Below, one piece after another: positions 10,032 to 21,967 of a stretch of DNA of 64,000 bases. The notes below the pieces were generated by a model that did not search any database, had not been told where the DNA came from, and saw only the letters and a program-made list of their open reading frames with translations. The translations under genes and the position numbers were made by a program. The DNA comes from Cladophialophora immunda (lineage: Eukaryota; Ascomycota; Eurotiomycetes; Chaetothyriales; Herpotrichiellaceae), in contig NW_015622542.1 in NCBI RefSeq assembly GCF_000835495.1, positions 3,680,485 to 3,744,484 of the forward strand. The letters are read 5' to 3'. Each line of letters begins with the position of its first letter. Within the stretch, counting starts at the first letter, position 1.

Positions 10032-13000
10032 AACCCCCATAAACTGATGGTTCCCGCTGGTATGGTGGAATCTAGGCCGGCAGAGGCGAACCGGAGTCCC
10101 AGATAAGCGAGATCATGATCAAGCCAACCTTTGATTGTCGACTGATTACGTTCAGTTTTGGCCCAAACTCTGATGCAAAGTTTGCGGAACCATTGGCCCC
10201 CCTTGGGAATTAATTGACCAAGTTGTTGCACGAACTTCTCAAGTGGCGTAACCACGTGGGATTACAGTGACACAATACGACGACACTGATGATATGACAG
10301 CAGTGACAGGATCATCCTCGTCTCGTAGGTGTTGCGGCCCCAGAGCCAGCCAAGCGAAGGTACAGTAGGTATGTCCCGCAGTCGGACAGTCCAAGGAATC
10401 CAAACCCAAATTTGAACAGGCGAGCATGAGTCGGCATTTTCTCGTCTGGAGGGAGGGGACCAGCAAGAGAACCACGGCAATTTATGCAATAACTAGTACA
10501 ACATCAGCAAGACGCCAAACATAAAGGTCTGCATTCCAAGAGTCTATCGGGGATGCCGAAAGGCATACTCTGCATAGGGCACTTCTTCTAACTGACTGTT
10601 TCGGCCACTCTACATCCACAGAGCCCTTGCTCGTTAGGCGAGGTTTACGTAGACTCTGATAAATCAACGTCGTCATCACTGACCGCCTTCAAGGTCTTTT
10701 AGAAACGGTGTCATGCATGACCTACATTTCACCAGCGGCCAATTGCAAGTCGGGGACAGGCCGGATCATTCCAGTTGTCATCCTCGTTTATTCCTGATTG
10801 TGCCGAGGAGTGCTCGATGCGCCCTCCCGTGATGGAGGGCACGAGCGGTGCGTTACCCACGGCAGTCGTCTCCAGGAGCCTAAGGCAAGGGCCTCTCGAT
10901 CGCCTCTGCACAACCTGCATGCTGCTTGTGCTTCTCGCCTTTTGGTCCCGCAAAGGGATCTGGCTCGTTCGGAGAATATTGTGCTGCAACTGTTGCATGA
11001 TTCCCGACCCGGCGCACTTCTGTCAGTCATGCTCATGGTGATCTCGACGGTTAGGCTACTTGGGTGGAAACCCTTAACTATCAGCTCGGTCAAAATTTGG
11101 CAATTTTGGTCCTCGCGCAGGACGTCCTTGGATAGATAGGCTATTAACAGGAGAAGCATTACCCTATAATGGCCACGTCGAGGCTCACAGGGGGTCGAGG
11201 TCTCCTGTCAGTGCCGTCTCAGGGTATGATTGCATGCACCTTCTCGTGTTGAGCAGACGGGCTCATGTGACACCAAAGCCACCCTCGAGACGACGGTTGA
11301 CAAATGGTACCTGGGCGGCACCGGATCCAATGCGGGCCACCATGCATTGTGGCTGGGCGATCATGACGGCTCGAGGAGCGTTCCTGGGATGATCAACGAA
11401 GAAAGTCCAGAGCTCGAGGGGGAGTGCAGCAAAGACAGAGGCAAGGCACATCTCGGAGCGAGGTCAAACTTGTCTCGCTAAGAAGCACATACGAACTCAA
11501 AAAAGGCTAAAAGTGCCCTGTGCGCCGGAGAGGTGTGGATGAGGGAACGCTCGTGGTGGAGTATCTCGAGTGTTTAGGCCGTCGTGGACTTGTCGAGGAC
11601 GAGTTTTCCTGGGCTATTTTTCCAACTAGTTTGTCTGGAGATTTTCGAACACTTGTTTCAGTCGGTAGCGTGACGGGGGTCATGGTGATCAAACAGCAAG
11701 GTTCCAGGGATATCACACGCCAATCCGTGGGAGCCTCTGAGAGTTTTCCTATCTCTTGTCCCCCTCATCCCCAACCTCTCCAATAGTCCACCGGGGTGGA
11801 ACGCTGAATGGGTAGCCGGTGGCGCACCGCTTCGAGCGAACCAGGACAGGAACAGAGGAAAAATCAGGAAGCGGAGCGCGAAGGTCGACGAGGTAGGAAA
11901 AGCACCAGTCTGGTCTTCTCTGGAGCCCGCAGGGCCCTAGACATGGATTGATTTGGTGGGTTTGCATGCTGACATGGTCACATTGAGAGACAGCCGCAAA
12001 GGAAGGATACGGAGTACCCTGTCGGGGTGCTATGCTCGAGTAGGCAGAGTCAGGGAGGGAGTTGCATGCAAGCCCAAGTGCAGTCGAGTCGACTACTGGG
12101 CTCGGTTACAGAAGTGGGCGCTCGCGGCCTTCACTTTTCCAAAATTGTTGGCGCCTCGACTGATACGACTCCATTTCTCGAAATCCCGCTAGCAGGGTTC
12201 TAGAGTCCCTTGGCAACGGTCAAGCAGCAGCGTCGTGACATCCAGGGCACTGAGGTCGTTCTCTTTCGGGACATTGCATTCACAAGAGGAGGAGAGAGTC
12301 CGGGAGCGTCAACAATAACATTGGTCCGCGTCCCAAGACTCGAAGCTGAGCTGTGGGACGAGAAGTCTGCTCTCCACGGTGCGTTATCTATCCTTGTGTT
12401 TGGCTCAGCTCCATCTGCCTGGTTCCTGATTTGTTGCCTGTGTGCTTCCAAGTTGCTTTGACAATCCGAGTTCTTTTTTTTTCTGTCTCTCCCACCTCCA
12501 TTTGGACCAACATCCCTGCTTGTCATTTGAGCAATCTTCATCCTTCACCGTATCCACCAAGACAAACATACGGTGTACACTTTGTTGTATTTTCTCCAGC
12601 CTCGACAGCTCGGGCACTATTCCTCGCATGGGGGGGAGGGGCGGGACTATGCCCTGTTGGATGATTGTCTTTTGTCTTTCTCAGCTTGATCAATAATTGT
12701 TACCGTGTATAGCTGGCCGCCCCGATGCACATTAATGCAACCGACCTGGAGCGGGAAGCGCTAGCAGTGGGCAAAGCCGGCAGTAAAGGGCGCCCCCAGA
12801 TGGTCCCCCCGTCCAGGATGAAGCACAGTCTAAGGGTGCTTAGACTCGGGCCTAACGTCGTCTGGCGTCGGGAGATGCCCTAAGCGAGAAGCCTCTTGAC
12901 TGGGTACCAGGGAGGGTGCAAACTCTTTGCTCAGCAGGAGGCCACAGACGAGTCGACCCAGCGGGCACAGCTGCTCAGTCGTTTGGGTCACCACTCCTGG

Positions 13001-14053
13001 TGACCGTTGATTGACACTCACCTGGTTCCGGGCCGTTCGGGGCACTTGATGGAGTGGTGCTTTTGTCCGTTGTTTCCATCCATTATTGTCCACCTCCTCG
13101 CCCGCTAGTGCCTCACGGCCTAGCATGGCATTTGGAGCACGGTTGCCTTTCGAGTTATTGCTCCTTGCCTCGCCCCCCCAGAGAATGCTTGTCGTCTAGG
13201 TAAGGCGGCTGATCGTGTCGAAGCGATCCCAAGCGAGGCTCGTTCCAATTTCGCCATCGAAATCTGATTCATGCTCACCTGCGCTTCGGCACTTAGGACG
13301 TCCGCGACGCCTGGAGCAAAAGAGCGAGCGCTCAAATGGTCAAGGCGTTGAGCCACTGGCGACTGGTGGGCGTTTCACGGGGCCTGAATGGGGTGACCAA
13401 GCACTCCAGCAGCTCCCCCCCCCCCTGCCCCGTCAAGCCCTGTCAGTGGACTCGCATGCCTGCCAACCGCCGCTCCTCCTTCCGTCCAGTGCCATGCCAC
13501 TTCGCTCCTCCATCCCAAGTCATATGTTATGTTACTATGGTGCAGGCACACCATACCGCAAACTCCATACGTCTTCCTAGTATCTTTACCTTCTTCACAC
13601 CTTTGCTTTGCGCTTCATCCCCCTTCATCCCTGGGTTGTGTGTCTCCATTGTCGATCCGCTGGGCTTGTTTTGGGTTGTGATTCTGAGTCGCTTACTGAC
13701 TTGCGTTTCCTTGCTTGTCCAGTGCACAGACGCACTTCAAATTTCCCCGTCGCTGCGAGAACGACAGAAAAAAGCCAGTTGTGAAAAGAAGCGAAATCTC
13801 ACGGGATCGTGGCAAAAAGGACCAAAGGATTGGACCTGAACATCGACGAGCTGGAAACTTCGCTGATGATCGTCCAATTGGTCGTTTGAGACGCAATCCC
13901 AAGGTTACGGCTCTGGGAATCAAAGTATACGACGACGCGAATCTGCACCTTGCCAGCCTTTGTTTTCATCGACGTCGCTTTGCGTCGCGACTTTGCTGTA
14001 TTGACCGGCGCTGCTCGCGGGAAGCAGCACGAGGGCGAAAAGCCACGGACCTG
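10032..14053. other. 4-kb non-coding stretch upstream of the Zn2Cys6 regulator
   Basis: No supported gene. The last 1.6 kb (about 12430-14053) has repeated pyrimidine-rich tracts (near 12467-12500 and 13560-13640), as seen before transcription starts of fungal regulators. It probably includes a long promoter and 5' untranslated region of the gene starting at 14054. An open frame runs in frame into the start codon from about 13715 but has no ATG before 14054. Confidence 0.45.
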
Positions 14054-16340
14054 ATGAACTATTCAAATATGACCACGGCGGCTCTACAAGCTTCGACGGC
14101 ACCGATCAGCCTGCCTCCGATCAGCAGCATCGACTTCCACACTCAAGTCGCACACAGGCCGGAACCAGAAGTTGTGCAACCTCTACCACCCCCACCGCCA
14201 GCACCGCAACGTGTGCTGCCACCATTGCCGTATCCTTACGCTGTTCGACCAGCCCCGGCACCTGTGCCGCCACCGCCTGTGCCTCACGAGTATGTACACA
14301 CACGACCAATCTACCCGGGGATACCTTCGCCGTACCAGCAAATGCCAGGGCGGATGCCTCTACCCTCGACGACGGACCCGAACCTGATCGTGGCACCACC
14401 CCGACACAAAGCCAAAGAGGTCAAGAGACGGACCAAGACAGGATGTCTAACATGCCGAAAGAGGCGCATCAAGGTGAGTTCATTTTTGTTCGTGCGTGAT
14501 TCCTGCAACCATCTGCCTTCTTCAGCCCTGCCCGAATTCTCCATTGTGTTCCTGTCACCATCCAGTCTTTTGCCCACGTTGCCGACACACATGGGTTGGC
14601 GGGTTTTGGCAGCGAGCGCATGGCAAGGCCAGGCCAGAGGCAAGAACCCTCTGGGGGGGGCGGCCGGGCGAGGGCAAGTTTACACGGGGGCTCCACCCGG
14701 GCTAGTGAAGTGATAGCCGTGGGTGGCGCCTAAGTCCAAATCCAGGGAGCTCCTGCGCCCCCCTCCCCCCCCAAAGGATGCCCGGCCCTTTTTAGGCCTT
14801 GGGGCCTGGTGATCGACCTTGCCATCTCCGCCCGTGTCACAAACCTTCCCTACTGCATCCCTAACTCAACGGCGCTACACACATTTTTTTCTGTCTAAGC
14901 GACTCCATCGCTCAACGCCTCTCTTCGTCTCGAGATTGCTCTCCCGCTCTTCAGTCCCCTTTGGGCCACGGCAGCACTTTCCCTCGCGTCCACCTGCGCT
15001 CTACTAGTCTGGTGCAACCGCGACCGTTGATTTCCCCTTCTCTACCCTCGCACGGCGCTAACGACTCGATGCAATTGACAGTGCGATGAAGGCCGACCAG
15101 AGTGCAGAAATTGCATGAAGAGCAAGCGCACTTGTCAAGGCTACGACCCGGTCTTTCAGACGCAAGGACCGCATTCCCTGCACCCTGCGCCATCTGCCTC
15201 TGCCAACAACAACATCAACAACAACCCTCCACCGACCTCCTCCGTCAGCAACCAACCCCGGCGGTTTATCACCACTCCCATCAGTCCTCCGGTGACCAAT
15301 CACCATTCCTCCATTGTCTCCAGCTCGCCTCGAGATCACGCAGAATACCCTTTCCCACGGCCGCCAGAACAGATCCTGCCTCACATTAATCAGCCGTATC
15401 ATATGGACGGGGCGCATCAACCTGGTTTAGCTCCATATCCACCGCCAGGACGAAGTGAGTGGAGTTGAGTCGGTGATCCCTCTGTCCCTTGGGACTAATC
15501 CGGGACAGTGCAACAATGACCGACGTCGGTTCTCGTCCCACCCCAAGGACCATTGAGTCCATTTGTACAATTGCTGGCACAAAGATTCCTAGTGTACCAC
15601 CTATTCCCCCTGATTCTGTCCCCAATCTCGAGTCTATTCGGAAAGTGTACGACATTGCCTTTGCTCCTGGCCTCGACAAGCTTTTGGAGGCCGGCCAGTC
15701 GAGATGGTTTGCGAGGGAAGGGTTCCCTTTACTCTGCGCGGATCGTACTCAATTGGGCAACATGTTGGCGTATTTGACTTTGGTTAGTAACCAGGCTGAT
15801 ACGCCCACCGAGAATGCAACCCTGGCTAGTCAAGAGGCCCGAGTGACCTGGGCACTGCTTGAGCTCTGTATCAGACCTGCGCATGACAGTGGCGAGGATG
15901 CAGACCGACTCGCCCGCCGATGCCGAGCACTGGGCGCGATCCTGACCGGTGAACCTTTCAGCAGTCCGACAGCAACAATGGCGGATTTTGTCCATCAAGA
16001 GGAGATCGAACCCGAACCGAAAACCAGTGCGCTGGAAAAGCAACTTGATAGGAGATCTGAAGAATTTTGGAAGTTGGTTGAAGCGGCGGCTGCGAGTCAG
16101 AGGGCCGATGGGTCAGGCTTGTCGGCTGCCGCGGTCAGACAATGCCGACCATATCTTGACGGGATGGAGAGCAGAGATGTCATCTACAGTATCATGTTGC
16201 TGGCATCTGGGGGCAATGGCGACCTTACTTCGGAACGAGAACTTGCAAAGAGATACCTGGAAAGTCAGGCGAATGGACGAGCCACGAATCAAGTGTTTGC
16301 GACTCTTTCTGGCATGGCGTTGAGGGCGTTTGAGGGATAA
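14054..16340 (+). CDS. Zn(II)2Cys6 transcription factor with Pro-rich N-terminus
   Basis: Three exons: 14054-14473, about 15082-15458, about 15509-16340; about 542 aa. The ATG at 14054 is the first in frame. Residues 20-120 are strongly Pro-rich. The zinc cluster is CX2CX6CX6CX2CX6C: Cys131, 134, 141, 148, 151, 158, split exactly after KRRIK by intron 1 (14474-15081, 608 nt, GTGAGT...GACAG), unusually long for this window. After the cluster come KSKRTCQGYDPVF and a Ser/Asn/Pro-rich linker, then a helical C-terminal region starting about SIRKVYDIAFAPGLDKLLE. Intron 2 is uncertain. The strong donor GTGAGT at 15455 breaks the frame, while donor GTGGAG at 15459 with acceptor at 15508 keeps it. 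The cluster style resembles fission-yeast Moc3-type regulators, but I cannot name a target. Confidence 0.8.
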
Positions 16341-19300
16341 TCAATGTCGTTGGGTTCCATCCAGGGTCTGCTCTTTGTGACCTGGCTTACGTCTTTCTCT
16401 ACGACAATTTCATTTGTGTTTGATTTGGTTATGGTTGTGGTCAAGATACAGAGAATGGTACACATACCCTTTTGTTCAGTTGGAAATGGGAGCAGCCTGC
16501 ATATTCGATCTGTCCTAGTTACTGGCCGCATGCGGTTTACTATTGTAACTTACTACTCCTTGTGTCACATCAGGGTTGCACTACCTATCAGAGGGACGGG
16601 AACTCTGGACGAAGGTTGCTCGGTGGCATGCCTGGCGTATGAATGGAAAAAGGACTGACAGTGGACGGTGGGCATCATCCCATCCACAAGCCGAGCTTGT
16701 GTTGTAAATAGGATTTAGCAACGCAGAAGGGACCGAACCGACCTTCACCGGCCTGTCGTACTCTCTACAGGCAACGTTTGCCATCTCTAACACAGACTTG
16801 ACTGCGTAATTACTCGTAGGATCCTTTGTACAGAAGGCCCTACATCTCACAAGATGTTCGACTTGCTCCGTGGTCGCCGGGGAGCCGTGCCGACGGTGAT
16901 GATATCAACCGCTATCACATGCGGATATCGATTTTCGATATATGAGGCTAACCCAACCAACATCTGGAGCCTGACGAGCTGGCTCCAGCATAAGCGAGCA
17001 TGCAGGGGATCACCGTCGCGGGCCGGTAGCGAGTCTAGGCTCGGTAGCGAGGTCTCTTTCCCGGGTTTTAGACCTCATAGCCTGTCAGAGTAGACCAAAG
17101 TTTCTCTCGCGGGACTCGTTGTTATTTGCTGCAGTCACGAATTAAGGGCTGTGTGGGGGGCGTGAGGCAAAACAAGAAGAACAGGTATCAACGACGACAA
17201 CGACAAGGAACATCAAGACAGGAGGTGGACTGCGGTCTAGATTTGTGTTCCTCAAGCAGCCGGCGCTGGGAAGGAAAGTATCGAGGGCAGAGGGGGGGCC
17301 GCCCAACACTGCCCCAAAGCTACTAGAGCACCTAGCTACATATGTATGTTCACACGAGCAGTTAGAACGGTGTCAATCAACGCCCAAAACCCAACGAAAC
17401 CACGAAAAATTAAACCCTCGACAAACAAGATACTTCCCGTCCATGTCATACATTACCTCCACTACCTAGTAGGTAGGCAAGGTCCCATCGCACTAGCAGG
17501 TACGTAGCCTACCTAGGTACCTCGTACATACTTCACACAAACATGCATGGCACGCAGATTGCATGAACCCCTCCCTCCCTCCCTCTCCGAACCCCCCCCC
17601 CTCCTTTACCAACTCGAGTCGAACACATCGGGGTATGGGGGCCTGGACTGTGGCCGGGTTGGGGCTCGCAGCTGAAAAGTCGAGCTGGACGACGAGGAGT
17701 CGCGCCCAACAAACTCGGGCTTCAAGTTTCAGAGACCTGTTGCCTGGACGGATCGAGACATCCGTGTTATCCAGCTCCGTACCACCTTCCAGGTCCCTCT
17801 CTGGGGAACAAACTTTTTGCGCCCCAGCCAAACAAACAAGAACGAAGCAAACAAACGAACAACAATTAAACACCCTTTCAGCCGATGGAGCCTTTTTTGA
17901 TGAGGACAACGCCTACAGTACCTATCTGGGTACCTACCGGCCGACCGAGTACAGTACCCCGACATACATACCCTATCCACCGGCCTGCATGCATAGGCAC
18001 AAACAGTCCCTACCTACCTGCCCCGAATCTGACTCGGGCCTCCCTCGCTACCTTGCTCGTACCGAACAAACTAACACGGAAACCCTGCATCGGTCGAAGG
18101 AGAGGGGCAAAAAAACCAAAAAAGAGAGAGAGAGAGAACTCGGAAAAGTGTGGACGACAAGAATAATAAGAATACGAAGCTGACTCCGTATTTCTTGGGG
18201 GCCGGGGCGTTCGGTTAACGTCCAGGTTTGGGTACCCGGCATATCAAACTGGGGGGGGGGGGGGACCTACCTACGTAGTAACACCTGCCTAGGTAGGGCA
18301 GGGCAGGGCAGGGCAGGTAAGTACATAGGCGGACATCGACTCGGCGAGACTCTTCTCTTCCTCCTTTGGGCTGTTCTTGCTTTCTTGCCTTCTTGCTTGA
18401 TTGCATCACCTTTGTGACATGGAACTAGATGCCAAAGCGGAAGGTCGAGGGAAGGGGACAGAGAGAGCAAAATGCAAGCCGGTGTTTGGGCCGGCAAAAT
18501 CATAAACAGCCCGAAACTAGTTGTCGGGCTTCGAATTCCGAGGGAGAAGGAAGAGAGGAGAGGGCGTCGTATCATACGGGATGGAGGAACAGAACTGCTC
18601 GGGGATCTACATAGGCACCTCCTACCTATGTACATACATATGCTCTTGGAATGGTGGCTGACAATATCTTGACAGACCTACATATGTACTTGTTAGGTGC
18701 TTATGAATAGTACTATTGCATCCCGCTCGCCGGGCTGCGTTAAAGAAAGTCTTGAACAGAAACGTTGCTTGGTAGTTTGGGTAATTTCATCGATATCCTC
18801 GTAAGTAATCATGTCGTATAATACCAGTGCCTACCATGCTCATGTCATCGGCACCCTTTGTAGCCCGCGCAATGGCCCATGTTTGTGCTTGATGACGGAC
18901 CAGTGTCCAAGCAGAGTACTTGTGTCGACCTTTGTCGCCCCGAATCCTTCGTTGAGACGGCCTTTGGCCAGGCTGAAACCCAGGGATACTGTGGTTCAAT
19001 CGAGGATGTAGCGAGTCTTCTGCTGGGGCAGCTAGACTCTCGAAGAGCAAAAGCTCCAAAAGCCCATAGATTCTCTCCGCTCAGCTGTCTGAAGCCTTTT
19101 CTTTGTGTTTCCTTGCCAGGGTTGCTACCTCCCTGGACTTGCGCGTCCTGCTAATCGTAGAAGCTCACACAATCTCGCGGGTCGCTCGATTCGCGCTTCG
19201 ATGACAAAAGTCTGCCGTCACTGCCTCGCTCGGCAACGAGGGCTATGACTTTGACATATAGGAAGAACCTGCCATCTCGTCTGCGTTGCGTCGTTGCGTC

Positions 19301-19616
19301 ATGCGCCAGCTTGAGGATGTTGGGCTCCTGCCCTTGCAATCCTGGCAGACTGGAAACAGTGCATACTGTGGAGCAGAATTTCTGTGCTGCGATTTCTGGG
19401 GGCACAGCTCGCTGGCGTTGCGGCACCATCTTCTCAGCTGTCATCTGAGACCATGAGCTGCTCGAGTGTCACAACCCATTGACAGATGTGACACGACATG
19501 ATCGCACAGGGATAGGGGTGGCACCAAGGGCTTCGCAGGAAATGGACAGTTAGTGCCTCTTGGATGCGCAAAATCGTTTCCGGACTTCATCAAAACATCA
19601 CAGCTCCCCTTGTCCA
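16341..19616. other. 3.3-kb non-coding stretch, repeat-rich
   Basis: No supported gene. It holds the densest set of TACCTAGGTA-like palindromes in the window (17446-17530, 17920-17950, 18266-18300, 18600-18700), a 14-G run at 18251-18264, four GGGCA units at 18296-18315, a CCCT repeat near 17568-17585 and a short GA repeat near 18125-18138. The open frames crossing it are low-complexity translations of these repeats. Confidence 0.5.
18251..18315. repeat. G14 homopolymer followed by (GGGCA)4
   Basis: A run of 14 G at 18251-18264 is followed, after palindromic CCTACCTACGTAG-type sequence, by four tandem GGGCA units at 18296-18315. Three or more G-tracts close together on the plus strand could form a G-quadruplex; that is inference. 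Confidence 0.7.
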
Positions 19617-20581
19617 TCATTCCCCGTCTTTGTGCTTCTTTTCGATGCTGACTATCCTCTTTCCGCCCATCTTTCTGATCTCGTCCTCCAGTGTGCCCTC
19701 CATATGCATTTTAGCAACGTCATCGCTCCCGCCTAGACTTTGCGCGTTGATCATGATATTTGGCACGGTCCGTCGACCCGTCAGTGTGGCCAAGAGGTCT
19801 TGTAACTTGCGGCCTAGCGTGGGAGCTGGCCCATCGTCATCTTCATCAGCATCGTGAGACTTGGGAACGGGAGTGGTCATAAGGTCGAGTTCCACCACGT
19901 AAGGGGCTGGCGTGATGTTGTACGTCTCCAAAAGGAGAGCTTTGGCCCGTTTTGAATAGGGACAGTAGGATTTGGAGAATATGATAACTGATTGTTGGGG
20001 GATTTCGTCAGTAACGCAACATGATGCATTTGCCAAATGAATACGGGTTTCGACCTACTCGGACTCTTCTTCAAGATACTTTGGAGTTCTTGCCGTGCCA
20101 TATCCTCTCCGTCGTCCTTTGCTTTTTCGACCTTGTTGCCGTTATACGCGGTTTCCTCACCCTTTCCATCCGCAGTGACATCCGTAGCGCCTGCAGCTTT
20201 GGCTGTATCAACAGGGTATTTCGGCTTCTCTTTCAGCATGGTCTTCCTCCCGCCAATGCTGACCTCGTCGTCGTCAAAACTGATGGTCGAGGTATATGGG
20301 TGATTGCCTTGAACGGGCGATGCGTCAAATATCCTTTGGTCTTCCTCCCGTTGTCGTTGTTCCTTCTGCTTGTCCAGGATCATCTGCAACTCGCGATTCG
20401 TTTGCGCAGTCAATTCTTTGTCCGAGAGCGCGCCTCTCAAGATGCCCCGACGGCGCGATAAGGAGGCTTCGGTGGTTTTGCGGAAGTCTGTGCTCGTACC
20501 AGAGCCTGAAAAGAAGAGGAAGTAGATCATGAGAATGCCAACAGTGAGGGCCACGGCCTGGCTGCGTCGCATGGACGACAT
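19617..20581 (-). CDS. membrane-anchored glutaredoxin, Grx6/Grx7-like
   Basis: Two exons on the minus strand, 20059-20581 and 19617-19987; 297 aa. The intron (19988-20058) uses donor GTAGGT, branch TTACTGAC and acceptor ATCAG. This junction yields LKKSPIIIFSKSYCPYSKRAK, which fits the family; later donors would break the frame. Residues about 9-26 (AVALTVGILMIYFLFFSG) form one N-terminal membrane segment, followed by a charged stem rich in Gln/Glu/Lys. The C-terminal glutaredoxin domain has the active-site CPYS (single Cys followed by Pro-Tyr-Ser, as in yeast Grx7), the TVPNIMINAQSLGG cis-Pro region and GGSDD. The domain carries an acidic insert (HDADEDDDG). Yeast Grx6/7 are monothiol glutaredoxins of the ER/Golgi lumen; the same placement is inferred from the anchor. 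Confidence 0.87.
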
Positions 20582-21967
20582 TTTGAGGATTGTGTTCAGA
20601 GACTTGATTCAACGCTAGGAATCTTCGCGCGCAGGAACATGCAGGGACAGGCGATGAATATGTGTTCGGATTCTTGACAGCCCCTCAATCACCACTTTAG
20701 TAATATGCGCAATCTTCTGTCATTCACCGATGCTGTAAAGCGTCGCCTCTGCCGAAGTCCTTCTTTCGAGACAGACGGAGAGATCAACAGGCAAGAAGTA
20801 GAGGCAAGTAGGAAGGGAGAAAATACTGCGCGACAAGGAGAGTTTGTATTATTATTGTACGTGTTGAAGAAATAATGAATGGATGGACCGTTCGGAGAAT
20901 TGATAGGGAAATGAGGTCAATGCAGGTGCCACTCAGGCCTCGGGAGGGGGATCAACTAAACACCAAAGGGATTAGCCAGGCACAACCGTTCAGCGCCACC
21001 ACGATCAGACAAGCACTCAGGCAAGGAGAAGATGCCGCTGTTCAGTGCTTCTGCAACCGACCCTAGCCTACCTGGTACACACCCCTAGAAGCGCGATATG
21101 GCAATCTGTCAGCAGGACGACTCACAGCGAGAGAAAGAGTGTGTTTGGCCCGCTCCAGGAGACACTCCTCGGCAAGTGAAAGTGCTGGGCGCGGGCTCAC
21201 AGGCTTCAGACGACACTGAACAGGCCTAATAGTGACAGGGCACCGACCAGGGCCTCCCCGAATAACAATCGGGGGGGGTGTTGGGGGCGGGCTCGGCGGG
21301 CAATTTCAAGGATCTTACCCCACAGAAAAACAGCAATCAGGGGGGCCTCTCCTTTGTCCATTCTCGGGCGCACAGGCCCGTCTGGCCTGGAAGCTGCCCG
21401 ATAGATCAGCCACCAGCTGCATACGACTGCCCACCATTGCCAAAAAGCAATCTGCCCTTAGCGAAAAGTCTGTGAAGAACTCATTTCCCGCGACCGTCAT
21501 CTGCTTGCGCTGTCGAGTTTCCATGACACATCCTTTCGATGATAACGGTCAACCATAGTTTGTTTTCGGTCGTGGTCCACGAATAGCGGGAAACAAGAAA
21601 AAGGGGGTCGAATCGAGGGGCAGGGCAAGTTGGCGGTTTGAACAACGTCGTGGTTGCGTGTCAGTTTTACGTCGTGTCAGCAATATCACACATCACAGCC
21701 TTGTCACCTCCTCTTCTGGCAACGCGTAACGGTTGTACATATTACATGGTACGGAGGGGTCTGCCGCAGATCCATCGTGCAGCACCATAGTTCTGTGCCT
21801 CTCTCGGCCAGTTGTTACATATTCGCGCAACGCGCCCATCTTGCAAGGTTCTTTCCAAACGCCGCGCTTTGATGTGGTATCCAAGAATATCATCATACAG
21901 GTCAGGTAACATAAGAAAGTGGGCCAACGTCGCCTATCCGTTTCGTCTCGATTTCGTGTTTCGTTCT
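20582..21967. other. intergenic between two minus-strand genes
   Basis: 1.4 kb holding the glutaredoxin promoter and the 3' side of the unknown gene. No gene, RNA or repeat recognised; a short G-rich run lies near 21269-21300. Confidence 0.45.

Noticed and set aside
13336..13839. 167-aa plus-strand frame before the C6 regulator
   Set aside because: Lies in pyrimidine-rich leader-like DNA and shows no domain; more likely promoter or 5' untranslated region.
17563..18183. 206-aa plus-strand frame in the repeat-rich spacer
   Set aside because: Composed of translated short repeats, no domain, and crosses the palindromic repeat cluster.
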